From assembly GCA_012513425.1 (NCBI GenBank), contig JAAZCF010000259.1, forward strand, positions 1-6,557: a stretch of DNA of 6,557 nucleotides, written 5' to 3'. The notes under the pieces are model-generated. The model worked only from the letters and a program-made list of their open reading frames with translations, ran no database searches and was not told the origin of the DNA. This stretch comes from Bacteroidales bacterium (GTDB taxonomy: Bacteria; Bacteroidota; Bacteroidia; Bacteroidales; UBA932). How positions within the stretch are numbered: the first letter of the stretch is position 1; every line of letters starts with the position of its first letter. Shown here in pieces: positions 1-4,695 of this stretch. Both the position numbers and the translations under genes were made by a program.

Positions 1-624
1 ACAGTCAATGTATCTGCATGTTTGATTGTTCTCTTTGGAGCATTTATCGGCATTCAATCTCCGTTGACAGTTACCCAGATGCTTTGGATTAATTTAATAA
101 TGGACACATTTGCTGCTATGGCCCTATCTTCATTGCCTCCAGATAAGAGAGTTATGAATGACTTGCCTCGCAATCGTAATGAGTTTATCATCAATAAACA
201 AATGATTGGTCAAATTATCGTAGTGGGAGGGATTTTTTGTGTATTTATGATTGGCTTCGCCTGGCTATTGGAGCATACCAACATTACCGCAAATATGAGA
301 TTGTCCCAAATAACGATTACAGATTATAATGGACTGTCAGGATATGAGCAGAGTATTTTTTTTACCACTTTCGTTTTTTTGCAGTTTTGGAATCTTTTTA
401 ATGCAAAAGTGTTTGCAACCAACAAAAGTACATGGCATTTGAAAGATTGCGGCAGTTTTATCTTAATTCTCCTATTTATCTTGGTGGGGCAACTGGTAAT
501 TGTTTATATCGGAGGAGAATTCTTTAATGTTGAACCATTAAGTGTTAAGGATCTATTAATCATATTTCTTTCTACTTCTCTGGTAATGGTTATTGGAGAG
601 ATTCTAAGATTCTTTAGAAAATAA
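1..624 (+). CDS. Calcium-transporting P-type ATPase, C-terminal part (5' end outside window)
   Basis: This is the membrane C-terminal portion of a P2-type cation ATPase, which uses ATP to export Ca2+ across the inner membrane. The frame is open from base 1, so about 207 residues are visible and the nucleotide-binding and phosphorylation domains lie upstream. Visible residues 1-18 are the end of transmembrane helix M5 (TVNVSAC). Residues 26-42 (QMLWINLIMDTFAAMAL) are helix M6; its Asn31 and Asp35 match the N-x-x-x-D calcium ligands of SERCA/PMCA pumps. The SSLPPDKRVM loop follows, then about four more hydrophobic helices, with the Cation_ATPase_C-type stretch FFTTFVFLQFWNLFNAKVF at about 115-133. 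There is no long regulatory tail, as expected for bacterial pumps. It converges on rpmA. The family is clear; Ca2+ specificity is inferred from M6 similarity to PMCA, and other divalent cations remain possible. Confidence 0.9.
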   Translation, partial: TVNVSACLIVLFGAFIGIQSPLTVTQMLWINLIMDTFAAMALSSLPPDKRVMNDLPRNRNEFIINKQMIGQIIVVGGIFCVFMIGFAWLLEHTNITANMRLSQITITDYNGLSGYEQSIFFTTFVFLQFWNLFNAKVFATNKSTWHLKDCGSFILILLFILVGQLVIVYIGGEFFNVEPLSVKDLLIIFLSTSLVMVIGEILRFFRK

Positions 625-749
625 AAAAAACGTGGCTGACCAAATAAGTCCGATAACTGCGTTACGCTCATTGAATAATCCGTCATTACCGAAAGGTAAC
701 TCCCTCATATTCAATCTCGCAAGCCTTGTTCTCGAACTTTTATTCAGCC
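623..749 (-). ncRNA. Candidate structured small RNA or dispersed non-coding element
   Basis: The stretch folds as one long imperfect hairpin. Paired segments are 634-639/744-749 (ggctga/tcagcc), 646-649/736-739, 651-653/732-734, 655-657/728-730, 658-661/718-721, 670-677/708-715 (perfect attgaata/tattcaat) and 686-690/695-699, closing on a 4-nt loop. On the - strand the basal stem is followed by acg and eight T (623-630), like an RNA 3' end, so that strand is favoured. No good promoter is visible: TTTG at 755-758 lies 5-6 nt before the first paired base but lacks the TA half of the -7 box. Open frames cross the region on both strands, yet none resembles a known protein. From memory, near-identical sequence recurs in Bacteroides genomes and is annotated as short hypothetical proteins. 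Transcription and strand are unproven. Confidence 0.4.
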
Positions 750-754
750 CCTAT

Positions 755-782
755 AACAAAGAAGACGACCTTATTAGTCGCC
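755..782 (-). terminator. Intrinsic terminator of rplU-rpmA
   Basis: Read on the - strand, ggcgac (782-777) and gtcgtc (769-764) form a six-pair stem with one G-U pair around a 7-nt loop. The T-rich tail ttctttgtt (763-755) follows. It lies 27 nt beyond the rpmA stop codon, so it is the natural end of the ribosomal protein operon. The stem is short, so read-through into the hairpin element beyond is possible. Confidence 0.6.
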
Positions 783-808
783 CTCATAATAATTTTCTAA
801 GTATTCAA

Positions 809-1066
809 TTAAGCTTTCGGCAAAACTGACACATAAGACTTGTCCTCTCTAGTCTTTTTGAAGGTTACAATACCCTCTGATAAAGCGTAAAGAGTATGGT
901 CTTTGCCCATTCCCACATTTTCACCTGGGTTGTGAACTGTTCCTCTTTGACGAACAAGGATGCTACCTGCTTTGGCAAATTGTCCACCAAATAATTTAAC
1001 GCCTAAGCGTTTGCTTTCTGAATCGCGGCCATTCTTTGAACTACCGACACCTTTTTTGTGAGCCAT
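809..1066 (-). CDS. rpmA: Large ribosomal subunit protein bL27
   Basis: This 85-residue protein is bL27, a 50S subunit component whose flexible N-terminus reaches towards the peptidyl transferase centre. The N-terminus MAHKKGVGSSKNGRDSESKR is the family signature, followed by the conserved GVKLFGGQFAKAGSILVRQR core (about 22-41) and the NPGENVGMGKDHTLYAL segment (about 47-63). There is no extra N-terminal extension of the kind cleaved by Prp protease in Firmicutes, so the mature form starts directly at AHKK. Length is normal. It follows rplU with a 16-nt gap and no Shine-Dalgarno sequence, and is cotranscribed with it. An intrinsic terminator lies just downstream. Confidence 0.98.
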   Translation of the reverse strand: MAHKKGVGSSKNGRDSESKRLGVKLFGGQFAKAGSILVRQRGTVHNPGENVGMGKDHTLYALSEGIVTFKKTREDKSYVSVLPKA

Positions 1067-1082
1067 AATCTAAACGTTTTAA

Positions 1083-1391
1083 TTAAGCAATTTCTTCAAT
1101 TTGAATTTTTGTAAGATACTGACGATGTCCATTTTTCTTTTTGAGACCTTTGCGACGAATCTTGTGGAAAACGATAACTTTGTCAGCTTTGCAATGCTCC
1201 ATTACTGTAGCCTTTATACTAGCTCCTTGAACATAAGGGGCACCGACATTGATAGTACCTTCATTGTCGGTTAGAAGAACTTTTTCAAAATCAACAGCAG
1301 CACCAACTTCTGCAGCCAAACGGTTTACAAAGATCTGGTTACCCTTTTCAACTTTGAATTGCTGTCCTGCAATATCTACGATTGCGTACAT
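1083..1391 (-). CDS. rplU: Large ribosomal subunit protein bL21
   Basis: This 102-residue protein is bL21, an rRNA-binding protein of the 50S subunit. It begins MYAIVDIAGQQFKVEKGNQI, the typical start of the family. It carries the signature KVIVFHKIRRKGLKKKNGHR at about residues 70-89, then QYLTKIQIEEI. Length and start agree with the family; the start is preceded by an A/T-rich stretch without a Shine-Dalgarno sequence. It is the first gene of the rplU-rpmA operon. A strong promoter match lies about 100 nt upstream, and the leader between contains a multi-part hairpin, a common arrangement for ribosomal proteins that control their own synthesis, although such control by bL21 is only inferred here. 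Confidence 0.98.
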   Translation of the reverse strand: MYAIVDIAGQQFKVEKGNQIFVNRLAAEVGAAVDFEKVLLTDNEGTINVGAPYVQGASIKATVMEHCKADKVIVFHKIRRKGLKKKNGHRQYLTKIQIEEIA

Positions 1392-1415
1392 ATATAAATA
1401 AATTTAATAATTTAT

Positions 1416-1472
1416 GACTGCAAGCGGATAATAATATAAAGTAATTATCTCTTAATCAATAGCTTAACAGTC
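1416..1472 (-). promoter_or_regulatory. Hairpin in the rplU leader, candidate r-protein control element
   Basis: Within the roughly 95-nt untranslated leader of rplU, three stems nest: gactg/cagtc (1472-1468 with 1420-1416), aagc/gctt (1465-1462 with 1425-1422) and gataat/attatc (1449-1444 with 1432-1427). The terminal loop is 11 nt, and a 12-nt bulge (1450-1461) lies on one side. The 15 paired positions are perfect complements. L21 leader RNAs are known in Firmicutes; whether this one binds bL21 or another ligand cannot be told from one sequence. Confidence 0.4.
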
Positions 1473-1492
1473 TTTTGCTTTTTTTAGGTCTG

Positions 1493-1523
1493 CAAATATA
1501 CTTGTTTTATTTGTAACAGCAAA
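1493..1523 (-). promoter_or_regulatory. Promoter of rplU-rpmA
   Basis: On the - strand, TTTG (1523-1520) is followed after exactly 19 nt by TATATTTG (1500-1493). This is a full match to the Bacteroidetes primary sigma consensus TTTG-N19-TAnnTTTG. Transcription should begin near 1486-1488, giving a leader of about 95 nt. It overlaps the oppositely directed promoter at 1510-1541. Confidence 0.8.
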
Positions 1524-1541
1524 AAAAATTTATTATTTTTG
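1510..1541 (+). promoter_or_regulatory. Promoter of the ATPase-peptidase-pssA run
   Basis: On the + strand, TTTG (1510-1513) is followed after 20 nt by TATTTTTG (1534-1541), matching the Bacteroidetes TTTG-N19/20-TAnnTTTG form. The predicted start is near 1547-1549, leaving about 50 nt before the ATG at 1598. Its -33 box lies inside the span of the divergent rplU promoter, so the two should compete for polymerase. Confidence 0.65.
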
Positions 1542-1556
1542 TAACGCAATTGTTAC
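1510..1556 (+). repeat. Repeated TTTGTAAC motif with an inverted GTTAC half
   Basis: The octamer TTTGTAAC occurs at 1510-1517 and 1538-1545, starting at the -33 box and overlapping the 3' part of the -7 box of the rightward promoter. The inverted GTTAC at 1552-1556 makes a dyad gtaac-N6-gttac (1541-1556) spanning the likely start site. The placement suits an operator, but part of each copy is the promoter element itself, so chance is a real alternative. Confidence 0.3.
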
Positions 1557-1597
1557 TAAACCTATCTTAATCAGTCGCTATAAGCGGCAGCTCGCGC

Positions 1598-2656
1598 ATG
1601 GAAATACTTTTCGCATACGAAAAGCCGGCTGAAGGAGCACAATTTATTGATAGAAAAGAAGAAATCGCCAGGCTATTCAAATGCATTAAAAATAAGAAGA
1701 AAGCCGTAGTTTACGGTTCACCTAAAACAGGAAAAGAATCTTTGGTGAAAAATGTGTATGAATCCTTGAAACGAAATGGTTACAGGGATACCAAAATCAC
1801 CATTGATTTATTCAATATTCGCACTAAAGAGCAATTCCTTGATCTTTATGAAAGGGAGATTATCCCTATTTTTGAAAGGTATAACATTCTTTCTCCTTTA
1901 CCTTTGAATATTGATATTAATAATATTTCTCAAAATCGCCTTTTGGACTTGCCTGACTTAATGAATCAGCATTTTGGCTTGAATATTCTCATCTACTTTA
2001 AGGAATTTCAAAATATTCTTTTTTTTGACGAAGGTGAAAAATTCATGGAGTGCTTTGCCAAAATTCTTAATAAGCATAATTCTGCAAACTATATTTTTAC
2101 AGGCAGTTGTATTAACCGCATGAAATACATTTTTAAGGAAACTGAATGGTTTTCTGCCCGAGATGTAGAAATGATTCAACTTGCAAGTATTGAAAGTAAA
2201 CCTTTCACAAACTATATTATTTCTACTTTTCAAAGAACAGGTCGTGTCATTGAACAAGATATGGCAGATGAAATTTATGCATTCTGTAAAGGCCACCCAT
2301 GGTATACTCAACATTTTGCTTCTATTTGCTATGATAGCACCATTGGTTACATCAATACCAATATCATCAATCATGCAAAAGAATCATTAATATATGTTCA
2401 TGATGCTGCTTTCAAAGAGACAATATGTGAATTGACAATAAATCAAATTAACTTTCTAAAAGCAATTAATGATAATGTTACACGCTTCTGTTCTGCGGAT
2501 ATATTGGAACAATATAATTTGATTAGTTCTGCCCATGTGGCAAGAGTTAAAGATTCTCTCCTTAAAAAAGAGATTATTACTGTTGACGATGATGGGTCTG
2601 TGTTTTTAATAGATCCTATTTTCGAGTATTGGTTAAAATATTATTATTTTTTATAA
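1598..2656 (+). CDS. Archaeal-type AAA/STAND-like ATPase with C-terminal winged helix, degenerate Walker motifs
   Basis: The 352-residue protein has the layout of the archaeal ATPase (MNS-STAND-like) family. FIDRKEEIARL (16-26) is the usual N-terminal signature, the P-loop GSPKTGKES is at 40-48, and the Walker B region is LIYFKEFQNI at 131-140. FTGS at 167-170 is the sensor-1-like strand, GHPWYTQHF at 232-240 is the family helix motif, and a winged-helix region at about 281-345 ends in LIDPIFEYWLKYY. Two positions are abnormal: the residue after the P-loop Lys is Glu47 instead of Ser/Thr, and the Walker B Asp is Lys135, while Glu136 is kept. ATP hydrolysis may therefore be weak or lost. There is no signal peptide, so it should be cytoplasmic. 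ATG 1598 is the only plausible start: an in-frame stop lies at 1568-1570 and the next Met is residue 149 or later. The GC-rich 5' leader contains a small hairpin (1576-1579/1583-1586). Substrate and role are unknown. Confidence 0.8.
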   Translation: MEILFAYEKPAEGAQFIDRKEEIARLFKCIKNKKKAVVYGSPKTGKESLVKNVYESLKRNGYRDTKITIDLFNIRTKEQFLDLYEREIIPIFERYNILSPLPLNIDINNISQNRLLDLPDLMNQHFGLNILIYFKEFQNILFFDEGEKFMECFAKILNKHNSANYIFTGSCINRMKYIFKETEWFSARDVEMIQLASIESKPFTNYIISTFQRTGRVIEQDMADEIYAFCKGHPWYTQHFASICYDSTIGYINTNIINHAKESLIYVHDAAFKETICELTINQINFLKAINDNVTRFCSADILEQYNLISSAHVARVKDSLLKKEIITVDDDGSVFLIDPIFEYWLKYYYFL

Positions 2657-2658
2657 AC

Positions 2659-3837
2659 ATGAAAAAACTATTCTTTACAATCGCGGCATTGCTGACTCTT
2701 TGCTCAGCTTCTTATGCCCAAGCTCCTGAATTTCAAACAATCAAAGAGCTCCCTGTTACTTCTATTAAAAACCAAGCCAGTTCCGGTACTTGCTGGTGCT
2801 TTTCTACATTATCATTCTTGGAAAGTGAGCTTATCAGAAAAGGATATAAAGGAGATGTGGACCTAAGCGAAATGTTCGTGGTCAGCAAAGCATATCAAGA
2901 TAAAGCCGAAAAATATATTAGGCTTGATGGCAATCTCAATTTTGCTCAAGGTAGTGATTTCGGCGATGTAATTGAAGTTATTAAAACATATGGAATTGTT
3001 CCAAATAGTCTTATGGATGGTTTGAACTATGGTGAAAATAGACATATGCACAGCGAGTTGGCTGCCGGTATGACTGGATATCTTTCAGCTATTGTCAAAA
3101 ATCCCAACCGTCGACTCTCAACTGCATGGAAAAATGGTTTGACAGGCATTCTTGATGCATATCTTGGTGAATGCCCAACGACTTTTCAGTATAATGGGAA
3201 AAGCTATACACCCGCTTCATATCGTGATGAGATAGGTCTGACCAATTTAGATGAATATGTGTCTTTGACTTCATTTACCCACCATCCATTTTATAGCCAA
3301 TTCGAAATAGAGGTGCCTGATAATTGGCGTTGGACAAAATCTTATAATTTGCCAATTGACGAATTGATGGATGTTATGTACAATGCAATTGACAAAGGCT
3401 ATACAATTGCATGGGGTGCAGATGTAAGCGAGGATGGTTTTAATCGTCAAGGTGTTGGCATCGTTCCAGATGTGGCTGCTGTTGAGCAAGCAGGCAGTGA
3501 TCAAGCACGTTGGGTAGGCGTGTCAGCTGAAGATAAATCTAAACAGCTAGAGGAGATGAGAAAAAATGCTCCTGAGAAAGTGATTACTCAAGAAATGCGT
3601 CAGGTGGCTTTTGACAATAAAGAGACAACTGATGATCATGGCATGCATATTTATGGTACAGCTGTTGACCAAAAAGGCACTAAATACTTCATCGTGAAAA
3701 ATTCTTGGGGTATGACTGGCACTTATAAAGGAATATGGTATGTGTCTGACGCCTATGCACGTTACAAAACTTTAAATATTCTTATTCACAAAGATGCTAT
3801 TCCTGCTGCTATTAAAGCTAAGCTGGGGATTAAATAA
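2659..3837 (+). CDS. Secreted C1B cysteine peptidase (bleomycin hydrolase/PepC-like)
   Basis: This 392-residue papain-fold peptidase should act in the periplasm or beyond. MKKLFFTIAALLTLCSASYA (1-20) is a clear Sec signal peptide, with cleavage expected before Gln21. The catalytic set is complete: Gln39 (oxyanion hole) in IKNQ, nucleophile Cys45 in SSGTCWCFST, His327 in DHGMHIYG (aligned to HAMVLTG of PepC) and Asn348 in VKNSWG. The region between is long, as in C1B enzymes and unlike short papain-type C1A. Bleomycin hydrolases and PepC are cytosolic aminopeptidases, so export marks this as the Bacteroidetes secreted branch, and the true substrates are unknown. An in-frame start at 2629 would add ten residues ahead of the signal peptide and overlap the ATPase gene. 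ATG 2659 is preferred: it is 2 nt after the ATPase stop, has A-rich upstream bases and gives an ideal signal peptide. Confidence 0.9.
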   Translation: MKKLFFTIAALLTLCSASYAQAPEFQTIKELPVTSIKNQASSGTCWCFSTLSFLESELIRKGYKGDVDLSEMFVVSKAYQDKAEKYIRLDGNLNFAQGSDFGDVIEVIKTYGIVPNSLMDGLNYGENRHMHSELAAGMTGYLSAIVKNPNRRLSTAWKNGLTGILDAYLGECPTTFQYNGKSYTPASYRDEIGLTNLDEYVSLTSFTHHPFYSQFEIEVPDNWRWTKSYNLPIDELMDVMYNAIDKGYTIAWGADVSEDGFNRQGVGIVPDVAAVEQAGSDQARWVGVSAEDKSKQLEEMRKNAPEKVITQEMRQVAFDNKETTDDHGMHIYGTAVDQKGTKYFIVKNSWGMTGTYKGIWYVSDAYARYKTLNILIHKDAIPAAIKAKLGIK

Positions 3838-3847
3838 TTGACTAATT

Positions 3848-4603
3848 ATGCGTAAGCACATTCCAAATATCATCACCTGCCTAAATTTGGTTTGCGGCAC
3901 TTGTGCCGTCATACTGACTCTTTGGGGGTTTTATTGGCCTGCATTCTGTTTTATTCTTGCAGGCGCTGTTTTCGATTTTTGCGATGGTGCTGCAGCTTGC
4001 CTTCTAAAGGCATACTCAAACATCGGTAAGGAGCTGGATTCTCTCTGCGATTTAGTCAGCTTTGGTCTGGCTCCGGCCTTGATGTTTTTTTCCTGGTACT
4101 ACAAAATCAATAATGCATATCCAAGTTTTCTTGCATTTATAGCTTTATTGATTGTGCCTTTTTCAGCTCTCAGATTAGCCAAATTTAATTTGGATGAGAG
4201 ACAGACTAAGTCTTTTCTTGGTCTTCCTACGCCAGCCTTGGCAATGATGGTTGGCGCTATTACTGCGCATAGTCATCTTTGCATTGAATCTGGCATTGAT
4301 ACTTTTTTATTGCAATTAATGCAAAGCTCTTGGTTTATTCCTGTTTTATCTGTGGTTTTGTCTTTGTTGCTGGTAAGCGAAATACCCATGTTCTCCCTTA
4401 AAGGCAAAGGCGAAAATAAAGCCATGGCGATGGCAAAGCAATTGTTTCCTATTGGAATAGTATTGATTGCAATCTTTTGGTGCATTTTCGCTCCTAAACA
4501 ATTACCTATTCTTGCAGATTGCTTTGCGGTTTTGAGCTTGACTTTTTTTGCTTATCTAATTCTTCAACTCATTCTTCCTATTTTTGTTCGTCGATCAAAA
4601 TAG
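3848..4603 (+). CDS. pssA: CDP-diacylglycerol-serine O-phosphatidyltransferase
   Basis: This 251-residue inner-membrane enzyme joins CDP-diacylglycerol and serine to make phosphatidylserine, the precursor of phosphatidylethanolamine. It begins HIPNIITCLNLVCGTCAV (4-21), the typical PssA start. The CDP-alcohol phosphotransferase signature D-x2-D-G-x2-A-R-x8-G-x3-D-x3-D is at 43-68: Asp43, Asp46, Gly47, Ala50, Gly60, Asp64 and Asp68 are present, but position 51 is Cys (codon TGC) where Arg is normally conserved. LRLAKFN (113-119) and FLGLPTPA (127-134) are further PssA motifs. About seven to eight hydrophobic helices span the rest. It starts 10 nt after the peptidase stop, so cotranscription is likely. 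The pgsA-type enzyme is less likely given the N-terminus and the FLGLPTPA segment. Confidence 0.92.
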   Translation: MRKHIPNIITCLNLVCGTCAVILTLWGFYWPAFCFILAGAVFDFCDGAAACLLKAYSNIGKELDSLCDLVSFGLAPALMFFSWYYKINNAYPSFLAFIALLIVPFSALRLAKFNLDERQTKSFLGLPTPALAMMVGAITAHSHLCIESGIDTFLLQLMQSSWFIPVLSVVLSLLLVSEIPMFSLKGKGENKAMAMAKQLFPIGIVLIAIFWCIFAPKQLPILADCFAVLSLTFFAYLILQLILPIFVRRSK

Positions 4604-4637
4604 GCTTTTCGTCGATTGTTTTCCTCAGTTCGTCGAT
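4587..4637 (+). repeat. Three 9-bp direct repeats with 21-bp period, candidate LytTR regulator sites
   Basis: TTCGTCGAT occurs perfectly at 4587-4595, 4608-4616 and 4629-4637, each copy separated by 12 bp of unrelated sequence. A 9-bp direct repeat with a 12-bp spacer is the architecture of LytTR response-regulator sites (AgrA, ComE and relatives). The unit agrees with six of the eight specified positions of the published consensus [TA][AC][CA]GTTN[AG][TG]. The first copy overlaps the last codons of pssA. The third ends about 5 nt before the expected -33 position of the efflux operon promoter, a suitable place for an activator. Confidence 0.6.
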
Positions 4638-4665
4638 TTTATTTTAATTAAATAGATTGCTCTCT

Positions 4666-4673
4666 TAGTTTTG
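4666..4673 (+). promoter_or_regulatory. -7 box of the efflux operon promoter
   Basis: TAGTTTTG matches the Bacteroidetes -7 consensus TAnnTTTG and lies 22 nt before the ATG at 4696, so the leader would be only about 15 nt. No TTTG or TTG is present 19-20 nt upstream, where the sequence is all A/T. A missing -33 box fits a promoter that needs an activator bound at the direct repeats. Confidence 0.5.
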
Positions 4674-4695
4674 CCTGAAAGTAAAAACTAAAAGT

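Noticed and set aside
504..686. 60-codon open frame on the - strand starting in the hairpin element
   Set aside because: Most of it is antisense to the conserved calcium ATPase C-terminus and the rest lies in the structured element; there is no promoter or family resemblance.
764..782. The rpmA terminator hairpin acting also as a + strand terminator for the calcium ATPase
   Set aside because: Read on the + strand the stem has an A-C mismatch at 765/781 and only a weak T-rich tail (from about 787), so bidirectional use is not supported.
632..829. 65-codon open frame on the + strand between the ATPase gene and rpmA
   Set aside because: It runs through the long hairpin element, the rpmA terminator and into the end of rpmA. 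The composition follows the RNA structure and no domain is recognisable, so it is treated as a shadow of a non-coding element.
1958..2374. 138-codon open frame antisense to the ATPase gene
   Set aside because: The sense strand encodes a recognisable ATPase over the same bases, and the antisense product has no motifs; it is a by-product of AT-rich codon use.
2629..2658. Upstream in-frame ATG for the C1B peptidase
   Set aside because: It would overlap the ATPase stop region and put ten residues ahead of a well-formed signal peptide; ATG 2659 is the better start.
3271..3504. 77-codon open frame antisense to the peptidase gene
   Set aside because: It is fully inside the peptidase coding sequence, has no identifiable domain and no promoter on that strand.
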